From assembly GCA_013399895.1 (NCBI GenBank), contig VXBA01003135.1, positions 131,568 through 195,567 of the forward strand: 64,000 nt of DNA, read 5' to 3'. Positions 53,281 to 64,000 of this stretch are shown piece after piece. Source of the DNA: Serilophus lunatus. Taxonomy: Eukaryota; Chordata; Aves; Passeriformes; Eurylaimidae. The notes under the pieces were generated by a model that saw nothing but the letters and a program-made list of their open reading frames with translations, did no database searches and was not told where the DNA came from. The position numbers and the translations under genes were made by a program. The number at the start of each line of letters is the position of its first letter. Positions within the stretch are counted from its first letter, which is position 1.

Positions 53281-56200
53281 TCCCTGATGTTGAAGCAGAA
53301 TGAAGACCAAGACCATTCCTCCTGTTGTATCCCTTCGTGTTGTACGTGACAAACCAGTAAGACCCTCACCTGCTGCACTTGCCAGGTACAAAGAGCTGTG
53401 AAAATTTGTGCTTCTCCTTTGCACACACATTTCCACACAAGGATGGTTATTTCATTTTTCATACTGCTAGCAAAAACCAAGATGGGACTGCTTACAAACA
53501 ACTATGCAAGGAAGTGTCTCAATTTGAGTCTAAATCCTTCTTGACTCCCATTTTGTAAGTATAGTTATTTACAGTGAAGATCACAAAAATAAGATGCCAG
53601 TTTTTCCCTGAATTACATGCCAAACTCTTATCCCAGATGTAGAAGGCAGTCAGAACAGAGATTGCTCTCAGCCATTCCTTAACACTAGATTTCTCTCTTA
53701 ACACACACAGCTTCCTGCAAGCTGGTTTGTTGAATGTTTTTCATATCACACAGTTCTCCTCTGGCACCCCTCATGGCAGGATGCTCATGTCTCACCAGGG
53801 ACTGCCCCTTCCCATCGAATCCTGGCAAACACTGGAGCAATTGGCCTTCCGGCACAAAGCCCTCACCTATTGATCCCACAAACCAGGCTTCTTGATTTTA
53901 CTCATAATGCTCCCTCGATGGATTTCCACATTCCTCTCACTTTCTACAGACTGACAAGCACTTTCATTCATGTTTCTTACCCCTTTTATCAACTCTCAAG
54001 CAGTACATGTCAACAACTTTCTCACTACAAAATATAATATAGGGTGAGGACCTTTTCTATCTTTCCAGCTCAATAAGAGAAAATAAATAACAAAATAAAT
54101 AAATCAGATCCTTTTTCTTTTCCAAACCTGGGAAAGGGGTGGATCCCTCCTTGGGTGACACATTGCATCTCTCCACAAGATCACATTCCTACAGCTCTGC
54201 TCGTCTTAGGTCCCCTTCCAGTGCTGCTGAGCCAAATGCAGGCAATGAAATACCCCTGTGAGTAGATGTAGCACATCTTTAAATGTTGATGTATTCAAAT
54301 ATCTTTATAGAGAATATGACACAATAAGTCTCAGGTGAACCCTTTGGGAATTCCAGGAAAAAGGCTGCCTAATCTCCAGTTAAACAGGCCTATTATCTCT
54401 CACTCCCCATGAGAAAGTGAAGCAGAACTGATTTGATTAAGAGCAAATTAACCTCTCTAACACAGCTACCCAGGGTTTTACACCTGTCACTTTAGTATGA
54501 CAATTTATATTTATTCAAAAAGCCATGAGACAGTAAATTAAACATTGCCCTAATTAGAAAAATGTCATATGTTACAGTGGGCTAGCAAACTGAACTCATT
54601 TCAAACAGTTCTGATGCAAAATATATTTCAGTACAGAATCAATACAAGTCAATTTTTTTACACTGTCACATCCAAGTTTAATGCCATCCTGCCACAGGTG
54701 TATATTTAAAGTTCCATCAAACAATGTCAGGACTAAATTCAAAGTTCACCATATACTCAAACTTGTTTAGGAAAAGCCATCAGCACCTTGATTACCGGAT
54801 ACTCCATAAAGCAGTCCTCCTCTTAATTAGACCTGTTGGCACAGTATTCTTCCTAAAGTTACTACGGAATAAAGGATAAATTCTTCAAGATATTACAAAA
54901 AATCATACTTGCTTCATCAGATAATTGCTGATAGGTGCACCTCAGTGTCTAAAAATACCCTGAAATCATACCATATAAATTTTTAGGCCTACAGAAACCG
55001 CCTTAGATATCTTATAACTATATCGCACATTAATTTTGAGACAAGACAGACCAAGCTTGGGCTGTTCACTGAACTCCTCACTCAGTGAGTTCACCCAACA
55101 CACAGCTCCTGTCTCATGTAGAGCCCCACAGTGTGTTGGGAGCAGCACCATTATGCCCAAGTGAGGGCCAGGTTTTGGCAGGATACCATGGCCAGGAAGG
55201 GCTGGAGGTCACTGAAAAGCCACTGTCACCTGCCATCCCTCCAGCATCATCCTGGCATACGGATGGTTGTGCAAGGATAGTGGATTATCTACAGTAAGTG
55301 GATTTCTACAGAATCCACTAACTCATGAAAATGGTCTAGACCAGATTTCCAAGCTGCAATGTGTTATCTTGTCAGTTGACCCAAAAAGCTTTTTGAAGCA
55401 ATGAGACTGCTGATGCTTCCACACTTCCCAGAGTGATATGGGAGACAGCTGCACAGTGGTGGAAGGGGAAGGATGAGCTCTCTCCCAATTAAATAGCTAA
55501 CTAGTTTGCTAATAATTGTACAAATTATGAGCTATAATTTGTGAATCAGATTTAGGGACCTCATGATTCAAGAAAGGAATAAGTTTTTTTACTGTCTTTT
55601 TTTTTTTTTTTTAACTTATCCTTACCTTTTTAACAGCTTTAGTTCTCTTGCTATATAGAATCAGTATGCATACTGTAATTACAAAACAGATAATGATCCT
55701 CATGATAAATAAGTACAGCGTATACAAAAAACTCTGAAGAGCTGCTCTGAGGAAACTGTATAATAATGAAGCTATCTGAACTCTAACAAGAAAATAATTT
55801 AGGTCATTATTCCCAGCAATAAATATTGGACATACATATTTATTTTTCTTAACTTGCTAAGAAGAGGCAGAACTATTTTTTTAAGTGTGTATATATTTTT
55901 ATATATATATTCTGTATTATAATCATCTATTTTGTATACATATACTCATGTATAAACATCGATAAGCATATATATATGTAGAAAATTATAAAATACATAA
56001 AGAAATAATGTAGTTGTTTGTCAGAAAATGAAGGATCTTGCCTTGATGGATGGGGCAGACACCACATTTATGACACAGAGGCATAGCATTGGTATACCAG
56101 TGAGAGCTCCTGCTGCCATATATGTATGAGAAGCTTTGCCTGGGTGGCATCTTTCTTCCTCCTCCTCCTTTGCTCTCCATCTGCAGGGCTGCTCCTCCCT

Positions 56201-59103
56201 CCCTGCCCTAAATCAGTATGATCCTGGCACAAGGACATGCACAGCTCTCACCAGCTCCGGTACTTTGCTCCCTTAGCTTCTGTGTGTATCTCTTTTCACA
56301 GTCCATACAACTTCAGACTTGCATTTGGTCTGGGAAATGCTAAAGCTGTCTACATTCACCTTACTATTAAATTGATTGAGAAATTAAGGGATCATCTGTG
56401 ACAGTGTTTATCACAAAGGACAGTCTCTAGAACTTGCTCCAGAGCAACAGGAGACAGATCATGCAAAGCAGTTCTTCAAATCTAATACAGCCATTATCAA
56501 TTTTGGTTTTAACAGACAACATCAAAGGCAAAGGGAGCCAGCAGAGCCAGAAGTCAAAAAGAGTAAGAGGAGATTTGCATTGGCTTTTTCAGAGATGTAA
56601 AGAGTAAAGGTTCATTAAATAATTCTTCACATCTTGTTTCAGCACAAACAAGGAATGTCTACCTATAATTTTTATATTGCTAAAGGTCACTAAATACAGA
56701 AAGCTCCTCAAAATAGACTAAGTGTCACATATAATCATTATTTTTATGTATGATTATCAGACTTCCAGGCTCTATGTACAAAGGGCCAGCATCATAGAGA
56801 TACACAAATCTGCATTATTTTTCAATGATCCCACCTTTCTAGCCTGAGCTGTCAGGCAGGTCATAAAACAGCCTTTTTTTTCCTTCCTTAACTCTTAAGA
56901 CACAACACCCATATAGCTTCAAAACTAGAAGACAAAGATTAAATATGCACAGATTATCTGAAAACAGTCTGTCTGCCTTATCTCCACGGAATGCGAGGGT
57001 TGGTGACAAGTTTGTCAGTAATACATTGCCCAATTCATTGAATTTTGCTTAATTCAGATTCATTTCTACATATCTCACTCACTTGAACTACTTTAAAAAT
57101 ATCTTGGCAATATGTGTGGAGACCACACTGGAGAATATCTATCAGGAGAAAAACAAAACCCCCAAATAAATATTCTCCTCAAAATATGTCAGACAACCTG
57201 ACTCAAAATAGCAGCAAGCACAGCCCAGACTGTGTTTTAACTTGGGATGTCTTCTCTGTCTCATCCTTAGTCTTCTCAGGGGCTGCACAGACAATTAACA
57301 ACCCAGATTGCCTAATGCCAGTTTAGCCTGAATCAGATGATTCATGTGAGCCAACTGAAGTAACAGAGTCCAGATACTGCAGTATGTGCCTAAATTCACA
57401 TATCCCATTGGAAATCTCACCACTTTTCCCAGAAAATTCCAGATTGTTGTTTTTTGAAGTAGGACATTCTCATTGCCAGGGACTGTTTTTGAGAAAGCTT
57501 CTGCAATGTTTGCTATGCTTTTATATATAGAAATGTATTTTCCCTTATAATGTGTTTAACCTGCCCAAATCCCATATGATTTGGGATAGGAAACTTCGTA
57601 TTAATCAAGACTATAGCAGTGGGGCTATGCAGTTGTTATTTCTTTCCTTTCTAGCGCTCTATTCAAAAACTCATCTTCATGCACCCACAGGTTGGAATGT
57701 TGCCCACTCAGTGGGTGCCCTGCCCATACCAAACGCAGCCCAAACGATTTTGCTGCAGCAGTCACATTGAAATGGAGAAAAGGAATAGCAGCAGCAGCTC
57801 ATGTCAAATGCAACAGATCCCAGGAAAGAGCATTTTTAGAAGACTTGAAAATGGAAGTTTGCTTTCAGGTTGTGCAGTTGTGGATCAGCAAGTAAATAAC
57901 AGAAATAATAAGGTGGCACCTTATGATTTAATGATTGAATAGAGTTATGGGTCATCTGAAAGCAAGACAGATTTAAAACAAAAAAAATGCTTTTGCATTA
58001 AAATTTTAGGAATGTGAAGCCTTTGAGAAAAAAAGAAATAAAAGGAAATATAGAAAGGGCAACTTGTTCATACACAGAATATACGTCATCAGGAAATTCC
58101 TGAGGAAAGAGCAGCTAAAAGTTATGAGAAAAATAAGCATATCAGCTCTCAGATATAGTAGATTTGCTATTCTTTTTGAATAAAGCAAGCACTGAAAAAA
58201 GAGAAGAAACTTTAGGGGTTATAAAAATAGCTCTTTACAGAAAAAAAAAAAAAATCAAAAATAATATCAATCAACAAGCTCTTTCCCTGAGGCATTTTTC
58301 AGCTTGTAAAAAATTGAAAGTTACCAGAAAATGAGACTGCAAGAAAATACTGTAGCAGGAATATAAAATTTATATAAGAAGACAAGTAAAGAGATGAGGA
58401 GGATCACAGTATGTGCATTGGAACACACAGGTGACAGAAAAAGCACTAATTGTTTGCAATCATCCACACCAGACCACAGAGGAAGTCTTCCATGTGTAAT
58501 ACCTGGTACTGCAAAATGACACTTAAACCCCCAAAAGGTCTCCTAATTTTAACCTGTTTTGTACAAGAGCATTATCCAAACCAGGTTTGCGTATGCTGGG
58601 TGAGTTCAGGCTACAATACAGTGCTTTTCAGAGCTATAGGACCTGGATCAACCCAATAAATCCAAATGTGTCTATTAAGCTGGTGCCCACTGTCTCTCTA
58701 GCAACAAAATTCACACAGCATCTCAGCTGGTGCTCCTGGGGGAAAGAAAATGAGCAGGCAATCAACTCAGTTTCCCAACCCATCTGAAAATGAATCTCAC
58801 AGAATGTTTGTTCCCTGCTCCACCAGAGAGCTGAACAAGCCTCCTGGATACTTTGTGATTCCAACAGAAGGGAGGTGTAGAAGGGCACAGGAGGAAGAAA
58901 GGATACACCCAAGTTTTCTCTGAAGTTTACTTAATCTCAAAGCCATGCTTCATAGCCCAGTCTTAAACATCTTAAATCATAATGTTCATGTGCTGAAAAA
59001 GACAGCCTGATCAACATGAAATTAGCTTGAAAATCTTGCAGTGAAAATACAATGAATATATGTAATTTAAATCTTAATAAAGCATCAGAACATGTGATCA
59101 CGT
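53281..59103. other. AT-rich anonymous DNA, no gene seen
   Basis: No named element. A T16 run at 55597-55612, an alternating T/A-rich patch at 55885-55980, and an A14 run near 58241 are the only simple repeats. Frames are all under 100 codons. Confidence 0.5.
55885..55980. repeat. TA-rich low-complexity patch
   Basis: Repeated TATATA motifs with interruptions, for example near 55889, 55901 and 55970. Simple sequence. Confidence 0.75.
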
Positions 59104-59370
59104 AGTGACAGGAAAAGAGGAAATAGCCTTAAACTAAAAGAGGGTAGACTTAAATATTAGAAGAAACTCTTCCCTGTGAGAGTGGCAAGGCGCTTGCCCA
59201 GGTTGCCCGGAGAAGCTATGGATTTCCTGTCCCTGGAAATGTTCACGACCAGGTTGGATGGGGCATTGAGCAATTTTAACTAATAGAAGTTATCCCTGTC
59301 CATGGTGGGGAGATTGGAACAAGGTGGTTTTTAGGGTCCCTCCAACCCAAACCATTCTATGATACTATGA
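59104..59370 (+). mobile_element. CR1 LINE 3' end, sense
   Basis: A clear 5'-truncated CR1. Landmarks in order are 'aaactaaaagagggtagact' (59131), 'cccaggttgcccggagaagc' (59198), 'gaccaggttggatggggcat' (59248), 'tccctccaacccaaaccatt' (59337), and the terminal octamers ATTCTATG-ATACTATGA ending near 59370. It retains its 3' end and is the best preserved CR1 in the window. It belongs to a different CR1 lineage from the copy at 49.0 kb, judging from the 'gttgcccggagaagctatgg' block. No coding capacity remains. Confidence 0.95.
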
Positions 59371-62300
59371 CATGGAAGACCCAAAATAACAATTATCAAT
59401 TTGTTGTCAAATCCAGGACCTGGAACAGAGGCAGTAATAGCTTTTCATGGTTCTAATACCATTCAAAAAAAATGTGCTGAGTTACCACTTCTTTATTTTG
59501 TAGGATGCAGATAGAATTATATCATCAGATAGATGAATCCAATAAGATCCTTCATAAGCAGAAATCAGCAGCATGCCATATGCTGTATATCCTAAACACT
59601 AGTCAAAATAGCCTCATTTCATTTGACAGTACAAAGAACTGTCTGGATGTTGCATCTTTTCTTGGCAGACCAGATAGACTTATTACTGTATTTGTTTCAA
59701 TACAGGAAAATCACATCCAGTGCTTCTGTTGCAATCATGAAAAGATTATAAGCTGGAGAAATATTAATATTCTTTGCTCTGTGTTTTGTGAAACTTAATA
59801 TTCACATTATATTTTGGTCACAAAGGGTCAAACCTATACGCTTTCTGAAAGGAGAAAAACAGATTTTCTTGCACTGAGGGGACAAAACTCAGTATTCCAG
59901 AGACTACTGCACAAATTCATGAGGTTTTTTAATTTAAAAAAAAAAGAAAAGCTTTTGGCATTTGTTGAACGTAAATAATGAGTTATGTAGAATTACTATT
60001 TAGAAAATTGAAAGCACTAAATATCAGTATTGTGCTCACATTCCATTGTGGAGCTCAGTCCACAAATACATAACAAGTACCTCCTACAAAAAGCCCATGC
60101 TTTGAAAAATATCATCTATTTTATTCTCTGGTGAGTAAACAATAGTATTATATTAAGCAATTCATTTTGGGGAGAAAATAAACAAAGCCAAAAAACCTTC
60201 TAATAAACAAACCGCCAACTAGTTGCTCTCCAGTAACTTTGTTATCCCCTGCAGCCAAGCGAAACATGCTGTGGACTCAGCCACCTCATCAGTGACCTCC
60301 TCCCCATCTGGCAAACCCACCTTTGGTATTATTTGGTTAAAAGGTGTTTTGGATTCACAGTAATGATGGAAGTGATGTTATCTCAATCCATGGCTTATAT
60401 GTTTCAAAACCAGATAGTCATAGTTAATAACACGAAACATATCAAGATTGAAAATGAAATTGAACATTGTGCTTGCATTGTGAGATTTAGTGCTTTTTCT
60501 TGTGAAAATATAAGTTGATTGGCCTAGTTTTCAATTTTTCAGCCAAGCCATTTAACCTAGACAGCAGGCAAAATTTTCCCATTGATAGAAACTAATAACT
60601 ATTCTGACTCATTTTTTGTAAGTACACCATTAAAAGAGGAGGAAAAGGCAAGTGCACCCAAATAAAAACCCAGGTTTGAGGACTTCAGGGTTTCAAGGGA
60701 GATGTGATTGACTGTTGTATGCTGAAAAGAAATTTGGGTCAAACAAATGATTGAGAAATAGATGAGGGGCCATGTAAAAGTGGGGATGGAGCAAAAAAAA
60801 GTGATACAGAAATAAATGGAGTGTAGATTTTTGTAAGTAATAAAAACAGATCTTCAAAATACCTTGTGGCAGTTCTAGCGAAGTGCCATGGAGTGGTATA
60901 TTATTACTCCCTACATGAATGATCTGCTGGGTCTACAGCTGAGGGCAAAACAGGCAGACAGCGTTATCCATTGCAGAGTCTTTAATGAGACAATGTGAAG
61001 TTCGAGTTGCACACCACGCAACATTTTTCTCCCCTTTTCAATCTATATTAAGTCGATATTCTGCTAAAACCTAACATTTGTTGCATTTTTCCAATTTAGT
61101 TTCTGTCAATGTCCCCTAAAAGTGCTGAGCCCATCAAGCTGACATCACCCACACAAATTTCAATAAGAGCACTGTAGTGAAAAATGCTGTGAAACAGAGG
61201 CTGTGCTTTGAGGAAACTGCTCAGCTTCCCGTTCACTCCACATCTGCACAAGCTTGTCTTTTCATCAGCAGCTGTAAAAGTCTACAGAGATGCAGACTGT
61301 GGCAGTGCTCCGAGGCTCCCTTCTCTTTTATTGATAGTGCAGCAGGAAAGAATAAGGAGCACTATATAAAGGGATGGCTGCAACAAAGACTAGCTGAAAT
61401 TTTTAACCAAATATATACAAAGCTATTTTGATAGTTGCAGAGCTGTGTGAGCTGCTACATTACACATACAGCTGCTTCCAATCCCTCCTGCTTGATGTTA
61501 ATTTTTTTGCAGGTTACTAGTATCTCAAATTGTCGTATTCAACACTTCAGTTAACAACAAAACCAAATGCTATTTATTCTCATGTTACTTATTTTTTCCT
61601 ACTGGTTTTCATTCTGAAAGATCCCACACCGAAATGACTGCCAAAGGTGATTTTTGGATGGATTCCTTCCTCTCTTCTTTTTCCGAGTGATACCTTTACT
61701 TCTTATTCTCCTAGTCAAAGAGACTGAGAGCTTCAGGAAAATAACGTTAAAAGCAAAAGTTCTTAAAAATATTTTATAATTTAAGGACATTCCTCTTGTA
61801 AGGAATAGAGACTGTTAAATTCTCTTCACAATTTCTGCTTCCTTATGTCTATGACTTTCTATGAAAAATGAACTCTGACTTGTTACAGATGAACACAGCA
61901 AAGTAACAAGTTCTAATAAGACAGCAAACCTAATAGGGCCATCCTCAAGCAGGCAAATGATACTTTTTGAATTTATTGAGAAGCAGTGAGCCCAGCTGAC
62001 AAGAGTGGGTCCTTATCTCGCAGGACTGGAGCTTCTGATGTAACTCAGTCAGAATCTGGGACAAGAGGGAGAGGAGGCCAAAGCCTCTATTTGGCCTAGG
62101 GCCTGTTATGAAAGGATTTAGGATGATCCAGGTCATGCAAAATTACAAGACATGTTAGAATGCTGTAAAGTCTTTTAAAATATCTTGCTGCCAAAAAATA
62201 AAATAAAATAAAAAATTGTGAGAAATGGAAAAATATTTTGTACCATAATGAGAAAAATTGAACAATTGTATGGAAAATATTTTCAGTCTTTGTGTAAGCG

Positions 62301-64000
62301 TCTTTTGCGTTAAAGTGCATAACAAAAATTACAAAATTAGTGAACTACAAAACACATAATAAAGAGGAAAATGCAAACTAAACTTATAAGGGGAAACTAG
62401 CTTAATCTGTAATTCACACCTAGTACACACTCCTAGAACAGCACCTTAATCTATGCCTGCTCCACTAACACACTATCTCTTCTTTCAGGAACATATTCAG
62501 GCGCAATTTGAAATATACCTCCCAGTTCAAGGAAATAGGAGAGACTGCCAAATTTGCCTGTTCAAGTCACAGCAATCATGTTTTTATCACATCACAAAAC
62601 ATGAAAGAAAAGATTACTTTGGTAATATAGCACAGGAAAAAAAGGTCAATTCTTGAATGCGTTTACGATGTCACAAAATCTGTAGTGGTTCACCGAAAGT
62701 ACTAATCAATTATATCAGACTGTAAAGCCTCACCAACTCGCAGCTGAGCCAGCCAAAACTCAACAAGGTAGCAGAAGAAAGGAGAGTAACACACATAACT
62801 ACAGGTTTTGAAAAGCTGATTTTACTCCCATTGTCCTTTCTGGTTACAAAAACTGTGTTTTAAAGCAAACGGAATGTGGAGAGGCACAGCTAAAAGCTGT
62901 TGACACGGTACAAATGAGATCACAAATTAGAAGAGATGTGCCAGTTAATGAACACAGAGCTGTTGAGCAGTGTAAAACTGTAAACCCTAAATATTCTTCC
63001 CATTTTTTTTTTTATTTTTTTTTTAAAGAACTGCATCCCTGGGAGTTTCAAAAATTAATCAGACTTATGGTGCCCTTTATATGTGTTTTAGAATTTTTTT
63101 TTTCCTCAGAGACTCAAATATGTTCTTATGAGATTACATCCCTTCACACTCAGAATGTAACTGGAAATGTTAAACCATGTTACTCTAATAAATTTGTAAA
63201 TGAAATCCATTAATGTGGCCTTCTGGGCACTCCTGACATTGTTTGGTGTATCAGTACAAGTGTAACAACACACAATGTCATTATTTTTGACTAACAGCAA
63301 CTCCTCACAATCACGCCTATATCCCTACCTAAAGCGTGATAAGAGTTTACAGAAATGTAAGCTCTTATTACAAGTTATTATTAAAGGCATACTATTACAA
63401 ATATGCCTTTGCTATTCATGAAACTCCTCATATATCCCATGTTTAATCCTAATAAGTAATTCAGAAATAAGAGGTTTCTCCCCTTCCTTTCACAGAAGTT
63501 CTGTGAGCAAAAATGCATATATGTATAAAGAAGCACATCTATGGATTACATCTACCAAAGATACTTAAATATTATGGAAAGACAACATTGGTATTTGCAG
63601 ATATAGAAGGATTAGGAAGAATCCACTGTTTCTGACAGCCAGATCAAGTTTCTGGATTGTTAGTTCAAGTTACAAATTAGAGTAGAGTGGAAATACTCTG
63701 TGTAAAATGTGAAGAATAAGGACAGTTTCATTTTCAGGTTTCCAGAGAAATGCTTTTCACTTTTTGTATAGATTAAGAAGTGTTTGTATAAGTAATGACT
63801 GCACATTAGGAATATATTCTATTTCCATTCTAGATATCCTCTTTCTATTCAAATTGTACTTGTTATGCAATGCAGTAATAGTTACTTCCTTATGTAAATA
63901 CAGGCAGTTTTCTCTATAGCATTTACTGGGATAACTGAAGAGTGAAAGACTTGTTTATCTGATGTAGCTGTGCCATTTCCATAAGGAGATATTTCTCCTT
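59371..64000. other. AT-rich anonymous DNA, no gene seen
   Basis: No repeat family recognised. AAAAT-type simple repeat at 62196-62216 and T-runs around 63005-63025. Two frames preceded by splice-acceptor-like sequence (59505-59798 and 62453-62656) are noted as weak leads only. Confidence 0.5.
62196..62216. repeat. Short (AAAAT)n repeat
   Basis: A few tandem AAAAT units within an A-rich stretch. Confidence 0.8.

Noticed and set aside
52906..53349. 147-codon plus-strand open frame
   Set aside because: No recognisable domain, and Ser/Lys-rich translation. It overlaps the opposite-strand L1-like stretch, which explains the open frame at least as well.

Overview
The window looks like AT-rich nuclear DNA from a bird, in a draft assembly. 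The evidence is four chicken-repeat-1 (CR1) LINE fragments, two copies of avian-type endogenous-retrovirus LTRs, scattered microsatellites and homopolymers, single-N placeholders, and one 58-base N gap. I see no bacterial-style gene organisation, no tRNA or rRNA gene, no CRISPR array, and no convincing protein-coding exon. Open frames are short (the longest are 191 and 147 codons) and all can be explained as repeat-derived or chance frames. The window is best read as part of a gene desert or a very long intron.

Layout. Bases 1-578 are a GC-rich tandem repeat with a 444-bp period, ending abruptly at a single N. Bases 596-1031 are an antisense CR1 3' region. An A-rich tract and another single N follow at 1701-1782. 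From 1.8 to 11.6 kb the sequence is anonymous except for an old sense-strand CR1 at 4.85-5.19 kb. At 11657-12184 lies a complete solo LTR, inserted on the minus strand and bounded by a perfect 5-bp target-site duplication (CTGAG). A perfect 18-bp inverted repeat spans 17290-17427. Two stretches, around 24.5-24.9 kb and 35.3-35.5 kb, have the homeodomain-site-rich look of conserved noncoding elements, but only alignment can decide that. A second, older and internally deleted LTR of another family lies at 38974-39638, also on the minus strand. The 40.88-40.93 kb gap is flanked by C and A homopolymers. CR1 fragments recur at 49.0-49.2 kb (minus) and 59.1-59.4 kb (plus, with the intact CR1 3' end). 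At about 53.05-53.28 kb the minus strand can encode a decayed peptide resembling the ORF1 protein of L1/Tx1-type LINEs, which would be unusual in a bird. This is a weak call.

No set of genes works together here. The describable biology is repeat insertion history plus possible cis-regulatory DNA. I did not find a new biological system. The points most worth checking are the chimeric-looking left edge, the solo LTR with its TSD, the 18-bp inverted repeat, and the L1-like ORF1 remnant. Family assignments rest on recognition of consensus features, not on database searches.
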